From Chitinophagaceae bacterium (GTDB lineage Bacteria > Bacteroidota > Bacteroidia > Chitinophagales > Chitinophagaceae): 46,059 nucleotides of DNA. The DNA lies in contig JANYCA010000018.1 of the NCBI GenBank assembly GCA_025360525.1, forward strand, positions 1 through 46,059, given 5' to 3'. The position numbers and the translations under genes are program-made. Below the pieces are notes generated by a model that saw nothing but the letters and a program-made list of their open reading frames with translations, searched no databases and was not told where the DNA came from. This document shows, one piece after another, positions 1 through 8,373 of the stretch; positions within the stretch are counted from its first letter, which is position 1; each line of letters begins with the position of its first letter.

Positions 1-2622
1 GATGGCTTGCATTCAATGGACAGAAAAACTGGTTTGTTTAAAAGATACGGCTACAATGCAGCTAATCCGTCCGCATTAAGCCGGCCTGCTCTAAAAGGTG
101 TAGATGACCATATCACCTTTATTACGGAAGATGCTAACCAAAATTTATGGATAGGAACCTTTGCAAATGGGTTGGTAATGTATAATCCGATAACAAAAAA
201 GCTAACTCGATTTGGAAATAATGCCGATAAATCAGGCGAATTTAAAGATAATAGCGGCTGGCTTGCTTACCCTTCATCTGATGGGTTTTTATGGTTAAGT
301 ACCCAACAAAATAATTTATACAGAATAGATATTTACACAAATAAAATCCCTTTTTTTAAAAACGATATTAATAATTCGGGCGTTAATGCTTTTTATAAAG
401 AATCAGCATCGGTACTTTGGTTTGCCACAGATAGTGGTCTTTATCGTAAGGATATCAAAAATAATTCTATAATTAAATACATCAACGAACCAGGTAATAG
501 TAATAGTTTAAGCAATAATATTGTTACAAGTATTATAAAAGACAAACAGGGAGATTTATGGTTAAGTACAAATGGGGGACTAAACAGGCTTAACCCAACT
601 ACAAAAAGAATTACCCGGTATCAGCATAATCCTAATGATAAAAATAGTTTAGGAAATGATTTAACTTTTAAGATATATCAAGATCATCAATCAAATTTAT
701 TTATAGGCACGAATGGTTTTGGGTTCGACATATTAAACACCCAAACCGGGAAATTTACGCACTATAAAAATAGCTCAACGGATACAAACAGTTTAAGTAA
801 AAATTTTACAACTGCATTTTTGGAAGACGAAACCAATGACGTTTGGGTTGGTACCGGGGAAAACGGCGGTATTAACAGATTGAACTGGCAATCCGGAAAA
901 TTTAAGCATTATTTACCCGATGCTAATATTAGCAGTATAATCAGAGATTCAGACGGCATCATATGGGTGGGTGCCGAAAGGGGGTTGTATCGTTATAACA
1001 GAAAATCAGATAATTTTTCTTTATTGGATGAAGGAAATAAAGGTTTAGCTATTAATGACATTCGTTCAATGATAACGGACAATCAAAATAATATCTGGAT
1101 GGCATCCGCAAACGGAATTTACAGGCTAAACGAAAAGAGAGACTGGGATATTTATTATGGTAAAGAAAGTGGCGTGGTAACACAATTCATGTATTATGGA
1201 ACTGCTCATAAAGGTGAAGATGGAGAATTATTTTTTGGTGATTATGCAGGTTATTTTGCTTTTTATCCTGAAAAACTGAAAGCCCGGTCCGGGAGTCCAA
1301 TAATTGAATTAACCGGTTTTTGGCTACATGGCCAGGCTGTAAAAGCCGGCAGTGGTGGTCCATTGCAAGAGTCACTTTATAAGACAAAAGACCTCAATTT
1401 ACAACATAGCCAAAATGTATTTTCCTTTAGTTTTAATGCGGTTGATTATGGTAATCTAGAGGATAAGATAATTTATTACAAGCTTGAAAACTATGATAAG
1501 GAATGGCGTCAACCTAGCTCAGAGTCAAGGGTTTATTACTTCAATATACCATCCGGTAAATACAGTTTCCATATAAAAGCAGTTAGCAGAAGCAACGGTA
1601 TTTGGGCAGAGAAAAACATTGCAATTAACATTACACCTCCCTGGTGGAGTACGTGGTGGGCTTACTGTTTATTTGGGTTGTTGTTTTTTGCCATAGCTTA
1701 TTCCTTGTATCGTTTTCAAAAAGAGAGGGTAATAAAGGTAGAAAGGGAGCGCACTAGGGAAAGAGATTTGGCACAGGCTAAAGAAATTGAAAAAGCATAC
1801 CTTAAGCTAAGCACTACCCAAACTCAATTGATACAATCAGAAAAAATGGCTTCACTCGGAGAACTTACAGCAGGTATTGCCCATGAAATACAAAACCCTT
1901 TAAACTTTGTCAATAATTTTTCTGACCTAAACACAGAATTAATAGATGAACTATTGGTGGAACGTAAAAAAGAAGTTCGTGATTTTAAAATCGAAGACGA
2001 TTTGCTCAATAACCTTAAAGAAAATGAACAAAAAATTAATCAGCATGGCCGCCGGGCAGATGCTATTGTAAAAGGTATGTTGCAACACAGCAGAAGCAGC
2101 AATGGCATAAAGGAACCAACAGATATTAATGCATTGGCAGATGAATATTTGCGCCTGTGTTATCACGGCTTAAGGGCAAAAGATAAATCCTTTAATGCCA
2201 CTATGAAAACAGATTTTGATGAAACCATTGGTAAAATAAATATCATTCCCCAGGATGTTGGAAGGGTGATCTTAAATTTGTTGACGAATGCTTTTTATGC
2301 GGCCGCCCTGCCCCGCAAAGGAGGGGGCTCAGACCCTGCTTATAAACATAATCCTACGGTTTGGGTGAGTACAAAACGTATTATCACCCCTTCAGGGGAT
2401 GGGGGCGTTTCAATTTCTGTTCGTGATAACGGGCCGGGTATTCCTGAAAAAATATTGGAAAAAATATTTAATCCATTCTTTACCACAAAACCGTCCGGAC
2501 AGGGAACAGGATTAGGTTTATCATTGAGTTATGATATAATCACTAAGGGACATGGAGGAGAGATTAAAGTTGAAACAAAGGAGGGAGAAGGTACTACATT
2601 TATTATTCAATTGCCGGTTTAA
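1..2622 (+). CDS. Propeller-type sensor histidine kinase, 5'-truncated by window edge
   Basis: Membrane sensor kinase of a two-component system; the reading frame is open from base 1, so the true start lies upstream (873 codons visible). Seen in order: many Reg_prop beta-propeller repeats (GLWRxD/LWIGT-type motifs, residues 1 to about 420), a Y_Y_Y domain (about 480-560), one membrane helix rich in W/F/L (about 565-590), a basic coiled coil, a HisKA-type box with phospho-acceptor His at 1882-1884 ([10 protein letters not shown]), and a HATPase_c domain with N box (NLLTNAF), DNGPGIP and [11 protein letters not shown]. In the family the propeller and Y_Y_Y parts are periplasmic and sense an unknown ligand. 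No receiver or AraC domain follows, so it must signal to a separate regulator. The HATPase loop carries two G-rich hairpins (see findings). The kinase core is nearly identical to that of the gene at 6161. Confidence 0.93.
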   Translation, partial: DGLHSMDRKTGLFKRYGYNAANPSALSRPALKGVDDHITFITEDANQNLWIGTFANGLVMYNPITKKLTRFGNNADKSGEFKDNSGWLAYPSSDGFLWLSTQQNNLYRIDIYTNKIPFFKNDINNSGVNAFYKESASVLWFATDSGLYRKDIKNNSIIKYINEPGNSNSLSNNIVTSIIKDKQGDLWLSTNGGLNRLNPTTKRITRYQHNPNDKNSLGNDLTFKIYQDHQSNLFIGTNGFGFDILNTQTGKFTHYKNSSTDTNSLSKNFTTAFLEDETNDVWVGTGENGGINRLNWQSGKFKHYLPDANISSIIRDSDGIIWVGAERGLYRYNRKSDNFSLLDEGNKGLAINDIRSMITDNQNNIWMASANGIYRLNEKRDWDIYYGKESGVVTQFMYYGTAHKGEDGELFFGDYAGYFAFYPEKLKARSGSPIIELTGFWLHGQAVKAGSGGPLQESLYKTKDLNLQHSQNVFSFSFNAVDYGNLEDKIIYYKLENYDKEWRQPSSESRVYYFNIPSGKYSFHIKAVSRSNGIWAEKNIAINITPPWWSTWWAYCLFGLLFFAIAYSLYRFQKERVIKVERERTRERDLAQAKEIEKAYLKLSTTQTQLIQSEKMASLGELTAGIAHEIQNPLNFVNNFSDLNTELIDELLVERKKEVRDFKIEDDLLNNLKENEQKINQHGRRADAIVKGMLQHSRSSNGIKEPTDINALADEYLRLCYHGLRAKDKSFNATMKTDFDETIGKINIIPQDVGRVILNLLTNAFYAAALPRKGGGSDPAYKHNPTVWVSTKRIITPSGDGGVSISVRDNGPGIPEKILEKIFNPFFTTKPSGQGTGLGLSLSYDIITKGHGGEIKVETKEGEGTTFIIQLPV

Positions 2623-2711
2623 GTAACTGAGAATGGCGCAGTAAAAGCCTGTTTTTTAAATGATAAACTTAAATTATATTGGATTTTTTTCTCTGATTTT
2701 AAAAAAAAGGT

Positions 2712-3797
2712 ATGAAAAATTATCTATCACTAACATGGCTGATTGTTTTACTTTTTACTTATGGTGTTGTACCCGCCAACGCCCAGGCAACAGCAAACAC
2801 TAAAGAGAAAACGGGATTATTTGATAATGATGAAGTATTAAACATTACCATTAGTGGCAACATCAAAGATTTACTAAACGACCGGTCTGATAACGACCCT
2901 TATCGTCCGCAAATTTTGTTGTACAAAAATGCCGATGGCACAGAAATCTCGTTGCCGGTAGAAGCAAAAACAAGAGGTCATTTTAGAAAAATGAGAGAAA
3001 ATTGCATCTATCCTCCTTTATTAATACATTTTATTAACGACGCAAAACTACCGTCATCTGTTTTTAGGGGCCAGGATAAACTAAAAATGGTGATGCCTTG
3101 CCTTACGGATGGGTATGTGATAAAGGAATATTTGCTTTATAAAATATATAATTTAATTACGCCAAAAAGCTTAAAAGCAAAACTATTAAAGGTTAGTCTA
3201 ATTGATACCAAAAGCAATAAAGAATATAAGCCCTTTTATACCATATTATTGGAAGATGAAGAGCAGATGGCCCAACGAAACAACGTAGTTGTAATAAAAA
3301 GAAAAATATATCCACAAGATACCGATACCGCAACATTCTTAACAATGGCAGTATTTGAGTTTATGATTGCAAATACAGATTGGTCGGTTGAATACCTTCA
3401 AAATATTAAACTGCTAAATAACGAATCAACTGGTGTTGCGGAGGCAGTTCCCTACGATTTTGATCATGCAGGGTTGGTGAATGCACCCTATGCAAAACCA
3501 GCAGAGGCACTCTTGATGAGTTCTGTTAAGGAACGCCGATACCGGGGATATTGCGTTAAAGATTTAAAATTTTTTGAAAGTACAATTGCAACTTTTAACC
3601 GTTTAAAAAATGATATCTATAATTTATATGCCGGTTGTACACTTTTGGATACAAAATATATTAAATCAGCACTTCAATACCTGGATGAATTTTATGCCAC
3701 TATCAATAATCCGAAAGCATGGCAAAAAGAATTTAGTTATCCCTGCGATAAAAATGGCACCGGAAATGTGGTGATAAAAGGCCTGAGTAAAGAATGA
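2712..3797 (+). CDS. Secreted CotH-like (kinase-fold-like) protein
   Basis: 361 residues. An N-terminal hydrophobic stretch ending near NAQA looks like a Sec signal peptide (about residues 1-24). The middle has a pattern I associate with CotH-family proteins: an arginine-rich RGHFRKMRENC block, FRGQDKLKMV, then NTDWSVEYLQNIK and a PYDFDHAGLV motif resembling the catalytic Asn and metal-binding Asp of spore-coat CotH kinases. The family assignment is from memory of motifs and is moderate; the function in this organism is unknown. It starts 89 bp after the kinase gene on the same strand, so co-transcription is possible. A long inverted repeat and a group II intron lie directly downstream. Confidence 0.75.
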   Translation: MKNYLSLTWLIVLLFTYGVVPANAQATANTKEKTGLFDNDEVLNITISGNIKDLLNDRSDNDPYRPQILLYKNADGTEISLPVEAKTRGHFRKMRENCIYPPLLIHFINDAKLPSSVFRGQDKLKMVMPCLTDGYVIKEYLLYKIYNLITPKSLKAKLLKVSLIDTKSNKEYKPFYTILLEDEEQMAQRNNVVVIKRKIYPQDTDTATFLTMAVFEFMIANTDWSVEYLQNIKLLNNESTGVAEAVPYDFDHAGLVNAPYAKPAEALLMSSVKERRYRGYCVKDLKFFESTIATFNRLKNDIYNLYAGCTLLDTKYIKSALQYLDEFYATINNPKAWQKEFSYPCDKNGTGNVVIKGLSKE

Positions 3798-3856
3798 TTT
3801 TAGTAATTAAAAAAATAATTGGAGTAGGCTTTTACTTAGCAATTGAAGGCTAGTGT

Positions 3857-4010
3857 GGCCTCGAATAAAAAGTGCTAGAAATTTTAAATGTAAGGCGTTA
3901 AGAAATCAAGGCTGTTTGAGCCAGCATAAATTTCAAAGTATTTTTCTCTGGCGGCGAGTTCCTTGATTTTAGGCTTACATTTAAACTTTCAGCCTTTTTA
4001 TTCGGAGCCT
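3857..4010. repeat. 155-nt nested inverted repeat abutting group II intron
   Basis: Three paired blocks nest symmetrically: CCTCGAATAAAAAG (3859-3872) with CTTTTTATTCGGAGCC (3994-4009); AAATTTTAAATGTAAGGC (3879-3896) with the block at 3971-3989; GAAATCAAGG (3902-3911) with CCTTGATTTT (3961-3970). A further inner pair is GCCAG (3920-3924) with CTGGC (3948-3952). The whole can fold as one long imperfect hairpin on either strand. It lies between the stop of the CotH-like gene (60 bp away) and the presumed intron 5' end (4 bp away). It could be a mobile palindromic element, a terminator-like intron target, or an attC-like site; see findings. Confidence 0.8.
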
Positions 4011-4014
4011 TGTT

Positions 4015-5868
4015 GTGCCATGAATCAATGTTTGTTGCAGACATTGAATGTTGTAAAGATGATGATACAATGATGACAGTGCTATGTTATTATGAAGTAT
4101 CGGTAACGCTGTGCAGGCGGGGTTACCAAACCACTCTACGCTGCAAAAGCTGTAAAGCTGCTGTGGTGAACGGATAGAGAAAAGCTCGTGAGAGCAGGTA
4201 AGATTAATAGAGATGAACGAAAGTGAACCGCTGATGAAGTATCGAAAACCGTAAAGTTGTGATGCAAAACCACTTCTTCAAGGCGAAGTTGGGACGAACA
4301 CAAAGGACACCTGGTTTACCGATTGTGTGCACACCGTTATTTAGGCGGCATGACTATTAAGCAGGCATCTTTACAAAACTTGGGAGATCCAACAGCGGTA
4401 CTTGATCTGTGAAAGATCAATCTGTTGGAAGTCGGACAAAGTCATAGTAGTGATGAAGCTATGGAAACACAGCAGAGCGAAGGGCTTTGGTTATTCAGTG
4501 AACAAACTAAAAAACAACCAGTAATGGGATGATTGAAAAATGAATGTACACATAACAAAAACAGTACCCATTACATTTAAAATGGTAGTGGATGCGTATC
4601 AAAAAGTAAGGCAGGGCGGTAAAGCTGTAGGAATCGACAACGAGAGTTGGGCAACATTTGAAATAAATGTTGAAAAGAACCTGTATGTTATATGGAACCG
4701 CCTCGCCTCTGGCAGTTATCATCCACAACCCGTAAGAGAAACCGAGATACCAAAGAGGGATGGTAAAATGCGTACACTTGGCATCCCCCCACTACGTGAC
4801 AGAATAGCACAATGCGTAGTAAAGGATTACATGGAATGCAAGATAGACAAGGATTTTCATCAGCATTCGTATGGCTATCGTCCTATGAAAAGTAGTAAAG
4901 AAGCAATAGAACAAGTAAGACAAAACTGTTACCGAAACAACTGGGTAATAGACATGGACATCAGCAAATTTTTTGATGAAATAGACCATGTACTTTTACT
5001 AAAAGCAGTAGAGAAAGTAATAGAAGAAAAATGGGTGATATTGTATGTAAAAAGATGGCTCACCGCAGAAGTAGTAACCAAAGATGGAACAGTAAAAATG
5101 AGAAATGGAAAAGGCACACCACAGGGCGGAGTAATAAGTTCATTGTTAGCAAACTTGTTTTTACATTTTGCTTTTGATAAATGGATAACAATACATCATC
5201 CACAAGTATGCTTTGTAAGATATGCTGATGATATTGTGGCACATTGCCCAACAAAAACAACAGCAGAAGAAATACTGCAATCCATCAAAGGGCGAATGAC
5301 GGCGGTAGGCTTACGTCTTAACGAAGAGAAAACAAAGCTTGTATATTGTAAGGATTACCGACGCAGAGAACAACACGACAATGTACAATTTGAATTTTTA
5401 GGATACAGCTATCAACCAAGAGCAAGGATATGTAAGACAGGAACGAAGATGTATACGGCCTTTACTGCCGAGATAAGCCAGCACAATCAAAAGAAGATAA
5501 GAACAATATTAAAAGAAACAGTACAATGGCGAAATACAGAAATGGGCATAGAGAAAATAGCAGAAATCCTCAATCCAAAGTTGCGAGGTTGGATTAACTA
5601 TTATGGCTTATACAGTAAAGACAAACTAACAATGCTGATGCGATACACAGAGCAAAGAATTACAGAGTGGATACGAAACAAATACAAAATCACCTCGGTC
5701 AAAGCATCTTACGAAAAATTAAACAGGATGAGACAGGCAAAGCCAACCCTGTTTTATCACTGGGAGAAAGGGTATTGCAAAGGTTAAAGAATGACACGAG
5801 CCGTATGATGGGAGACTATCACGTACGGTTCTGTGAGAGGCTTGGGCTGAAATGCCCTTGCCTACTCA
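4015..5868 (+). mobile_element. Group II intron (complete, with maturase ORF)
   Basis: A self-splicing retroelement. The 3' end is clear: a 34-nt domain V at 5798-5831 starting GAGCCGTATGATGGGAGAC and ending CACGTACGGTTC, followed by a domain VI hairpin (AGGC-GGGC paired with GCCC-GCCT) and a CCTAC/CCTACTC end at about 5865-5868. The RNA before the ORF (about 4015-4539) has many short stems, for example GGTAAC/GTTACC at 4102-4127, and the AAGTC..AAGTCATAGTA motif at 4430-4448 typical of domain III. The 5' end is placed at GTGCCATG (4015) as the best GTGYG-like start; the alternative GTGCAGG at 4111 looks internal. Boundaries are good to a few bases at the 3' end and uncertain at the 5' end. 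The ORF sits in domain IV. Confidence 0.85.
4540..5787 (+). CDS. ltrA: Group II intron reverse transcriptase/maturase
   Basis: 415 residues. It helps the intron RNA fold and splice and copies it into DNA during retrohoming. Seen: RT fingers/palm with GIPPLRDRIAQ, HQHSYGYRPMKS, DMDISKFFDEIDH, GTPQGGVISSLLANLFLH and the catalytic YADD at residues 228-231, then an X/maturase domain with LRGWINYYG. There is no C-terminal HNH endonuclease with paired cysteines; the protein ends soon after domain X. That fits the shorter bacterial classes lacking the endonuclease. The frame is intact and the RNA domains V and VI follow at once, so the element may be active. It starts with ATG inside intron domain IV. 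Confidence 0.95.
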   Translation: MNVHITKTVPITFKMVVDAYQKVRQGGKAVGIDNESWATFEINVEKNLYVIWNRLASGSYHPQPVRETEIPKRDGKMRTLGIPPLRDRIAQCVVKDYMECKIDKDFHQHSYGYRPMKSSKEAIEQVRQNCYRNNWVIDMDISKFFDEIDHVLLLKAVEKVIEEKWVILYVKRWLTAEVVTKDGTVKMRNGKGTPQGGVISSLLANLFLHFAFDKWITIHHPQVCFVRYADDIVAHCPTKTTAEEILQSIKGRMTAVGLRLNEEKTKLVYCKDYRRREQHDNVQFEFLGYSYQPRARICKTGTKMYTAFTAEISQHNQKKIRTILKETVQWRNTEMGIEKIAEILNPKLRGWINYYGLYSKDKLTMLMRYTEQRITEWIRNKYKITSVKASYEKLNRMRQAKPTLFYHWEKGYCKG

Positions 5869-5871
5869 GCA

Positions 5872-5904
5872 TTTTTCTTGTTACTTTTTTTATCAAGAAA
5901 AAAA
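5872..5904. terminator. T/A-rich hairpin just after intron 3' end
   Basis: TTTTTCTTG (5872-5880) is complementary to CAAGAAAAA (5894-5902), leaving a 13-nt loop. The arms are mostly A/T, so it is a weak stem, but it could act as a terminator on either strand in the 3' exon of the intron. The rest of 5869-6160 has no gene: it holds the inverted repeat described next and AT-rich sequence. Confidence 0.4.
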
Positions 5905-6002
5905 AGAAAATAGGGTCTAGCACAATGGAGTAAATGCTTTGCGAACTTAATGCCTAATTCTAAAAAATAAAAAGGTTTAACCAGCATTGTAGGGTTGGTT
6001 GC

Positions 6003-6103
6003 GTGTATTTAAAATTGTTGTAAGGGTTGCCAACCTTTTAATGTTCAAAATTTTATTATGAAGGTTGGCACCCTTTAATACACTGTGTCAATTTTAAATG
6101 TAC
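6003..6103. repeat. 101-nt imperfect inverted repeat
   Basis: Outer arms GTGTATTTAAAATTG (6003-6017) and CAATTTTAAATGTAC (6089-6103) pair at 13 of 15 positions. Inner arms GGGTTGCCAACCTT (6024-6037) and AAGGTTGGCACCC (6061-6073) pair with one gap. It lies 58 bp upstream of the second kinase gene. The form fits a palindromic intergenic element; a role as terminator or regulatory structure is possible but not shown. Confidence 0.65.
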
Positions 6104-6160
6104 CCGTGTTTGTAAGTTAAAAATATCCACGTAGATTTAGTGCTAACTTAACGTTTTTAT

Positions 6161-7579
6161 ATGTCTCTTTCGATAGGTCCTCTATTAATTGGTATCGTAA
6201 TTTCACAGCGACTCCGCAAATTTGCGATGAGCAATAATAAGCCTGAATGGTTAAAGCCATTGATTTATGCAATATCCTTTTTCGTGGCACTTTTTGCAAT
6301 AGAAGCTACTTTTTCACTTGAATACATTACCAAATGGATCTGGCATATATTTCTGCTGTCGGGAGTAATTATTTTACTGCGGCAGAAAGAATTGCGGGTT
6401 TTACGCTTGTTTATATTAGCCTTTGTACCTTATTTGGTAGCAGCCCTTTTAAGCGACCTTATTCAATTAATAAGCAAGGATTATTTTATTAAATGGGATA
6501 ATTATATTGACAGTGCAAAAACGCTTACGTTAATATGGATGGCTGCCATTTTGTTCAGTCATAACAGGCAAAGTAAAATAGCAGAAAAAGAACGTATTAA
6601 AAGAAAACTCGAAGATGAATTAAACAAAGTAATTGCAGTACGAAAAGACGAACTGGAAGCATTGGTGGCAGAAAGAACAGCCGAACTGTTGGCGCAAAAA
6701 GAAGAGTTAGAGAATACGCTTGCAGATTTGCGTAATACTCAATCTCAGCTTATCCAATCAGAAAAAATGGCTTCCCTCGGGGAGCTTACAGCAGGTATCG
6801 CTCATGAAATTCAAAACCCGTTAAACTTCGTAAATAATTTTAGTGAACTAAATACCGAGTTGATGGCCGAACTGAAGGAGGAAATTGATAACGGGAATTT
6901 TGAAGAAGTAAAAGCTATTGCATTGGATATTATCAACAACGAAAAAAAGATAATGCATCACGGTAAGCGGGCCGATGGAATTGTAAAAAGCATGCTGAAT
7001 CACAGTCGTAGCAGCAGCGTAGAAAAAGAACCTACAGATATCAATGAATTAGCCGACGAATACCTACGGCTTACTTATCATGGAATAAGGGCAAAAGACA
7101 AATCCTTCAATGCTACCATCAAAACTTATTTTGATGAATCCATCGGACTAGTTAATGTTATTCCGCAGGATATTGGCAGAGTAATATTGAACTTACTCAC
7201 CAATGCTTTTTTTGCCGTTAAAGAAAAAAAGAACAGCCTTACCTATCCAATAGCGGAAGGTGAGCCCGTAAAAGAAAATAAAGATGATTACGAGCCCACC
7301 GTTTCAATCAGCACAAGGGTAATTGGCGCTGCCCTTGGAACCAAATTGGGTGGCAACAGGGTGGAGATTCGGGTAAGTGACAATGGCAATGGTATTCCTC
7401 ACCATATATTGAAAAAAATATTTCAACCTTTTTTTACTACCAAACCAACCGGGCACGGCACCGGCTTAGGTTTATCTTTAAGTTACGACATCATTACCAA
7501 AGGACATGGAGGCGAATTGAAAGTAGAAACAAAAGAAGGAAAAGGATGTACATTTATAATTCGCCTGCCAAAAATTTAA
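6161..7579 (+). CDS. Membrane sensor histidine kinase
   Basis: 472 residues. The N-terminal half (about 1-130) has four or five hydrophobic segments and no recognisable sensory domain. A long charged coiled coil follows (about 140-200), then the HisKA-like box with His215 ([16 protein letters not shown]) and a HATPase_c domain with [37 protein letters not shown]. From the coiled coil onward it closely matches the kinase at 1-2622, so the two are recent paralogues or share a recombined core. The start is the first in-frame ATG; an earlier start is not possible without an ATG. Its stop overlaps the ATG of the next ORF (TAATG at 7577-7581), so kinase, remnant and two regulators probably form one operon. 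Confidence 0.9.
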   Translation: MSLSIGPLLIGIVISQRLRKFAMSNNKPEWLKPLIYAISFFVALFAIEATFSLEYITKWIWHIFLLSGVIILLRQKELRVLRLFILAFVPYLVAALLSDLIQLISKDYFIKWDNYIDSAKTLTLIWMAAILFSHNRQSKIAEKERIKRKLEDELNKVIAVRKDELEALVAERTAELLAQKEELENTLADLRNTQSQLIQSEKMASLGELTAGIAHEIQNPLNFVNNFSELNTELMAELKEEIDNGNFEEVKAIALDIINNEKKIMHHGKRADGIVKSMLNHSRSSSVEKEPTDINELADEYLRLTYHGIRAKDKSFNATIKTYFDESIGLVNVIPQDIGRVILNLLTNAFFAVKEKKNSLTYPIAEGEPVKENKDDYEPTVSISTRVIGAALGTKLGGNRVEIRVSDNGNGIPHHILKKIFQPFFTTKPTGHGTGLGLSLSYDIITKGHGGELKVETKEGKGCTFIIRLPKI

Positions 7580-7986
7580 TGATGATTCAATTAACCTTAT
7601 ACCGGTATCAAATCAGTATATCTTTTTCAATAGTATTTTTTACTATTTTATTTTCATCCTGCAATTCTGTTCCGGATGAAAAACCTTTTCCTCAAAAAGA
7701 AATAAGTTATAATAAGCCGGTGACTGTCCCCATGGTTTTTACCCCGGAAAAAAAACTGGTATGGTATACCGCTAAGCAAGGCGTAGTAACGGCTGTAATA
7801 AAAAAATCAGACATCAATACGTGCCCTCCATTTTCAACGACAGCAGTGGTTTCAGGCATTTTGCACAGCACAGGGTTGGGCTTGTGTTTAAGTTATGATG
7901 TGGTTACACAGGGGCACGGGAGAATGTTGAAGGTGGAAACCAAAGAAGGCGAAGGCACAACATTTATTATTATCTTACCAGCATAA
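7579..7986 (+). pseudogene. Internally deleted histidine kinase remnant (lipoprotein head joined to HATPase tail)
   Basis: 135 codons from the ATG that overlaps the previous stop. Residues about 1-32 form a lipoprotein signal ending in LFSSC. Residues about 33-85 (KPVTVPMVFTPEKK.. onward) resemble the pre-propeller leader of Chitinophagaceae sensor kinases, by memory. From about residue 105 the sequence is suddenly the last 40 residues of a HATPase_c domain: STGLGLCLSYDVVTQGHG, then [14 protein letters not shown]. Everything between (propeller, membrane helix, His box, N and G1 boxes) is missing, so it cannot be a working kinase. It is most simply a kinase gene that lost about 2 kb in frame. 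It remains open and in operon position, so a small lipoprotein may still be made. Confidence 0.75.
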
Positions 7987-7995
7987 AAAACATAA

Positions 7996-8373
7996 ATGAA
8001 AATTTTAGTAGTTGACGACGAGAAGGACGTACAATTTCTTTTTGAACAAAGGTTTCGCAAAGAAATAAAAAGCGGCGAAATGGAAATACTGTTCGCATTT
8101 TCAGGCGAAGAAGCACTGGCTTTTATGAAAAAGCATGAGCACGAAGCGGTACTGATTCTTTCTGATATCAATATGCCTGGCATGAGTGGACTTGAGCTGT
8201 TAAAGCATATTAAGGAAAAGTACGAAAAACCCCCGCCTATTGTAATGATGATTACAGCATACGGTGATGATGAAAATTATGATTATGCAATGAAATTGGG
8301 CGCTGATGATTTTTTGACCAAACCACTGGACTTTACTTCATTAAAAGAAAAATTAAAAACCAGGATCGTATGA
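7996..8373 (+). CDS. CheY-like single-domain response regulator
   Basis: 125 residues, one receiver domain only. Acidic pocket Asp7/Asp8, phospho-acceptor Asp57 in LSDINMPG, a T/S position in MMITAYG and the conserved Lys in LTKPLDF are all present. With no output domain it must act by protein contact or as a phosphate relay. It is 9 bp downstream of the kinase remnant and its stop overlaps the next start by 4 nt (ATGA at 8370-8373). The kinase at 6161 is the likely phosphodonor. Confidence 0.93.
   Translation: MKILVVDDEKDVQFLFEQRFRKEIKSGEMEILFAFSGEEALAFMKKHEHEAVLILSDINMPGMSGLELLKHIKEKYEKPPPIVMMITAYGDDENYDYAMKLGADDFLTKPLDFTSLKEKLKTRIV

Noticed and set aside
3857..4014. An integron attC site formed by the inverted repeat and TTGTTGTGCC
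   Set aside because: The right side loosely resembles the core GTTRRRY, but the left side lacks the matching RYYYAAC and no integrase or cassette array is present. Kept only as a possible intron target.
4111..4120. GTGCAGGCGG as the intron 5' end
   Set aside because: It lies in the loop of a GGTAAC/GTTACC stem, so it is more likely inside domain I; the upstream GTGCCATG was preferred, though not certain.
5667..5933. 88-codon ORF running over the end of the maturase gene and domain V
   Set aside because: Overlaps the maturase in another frame and covers catalytic RNA; composition is not protein-like.
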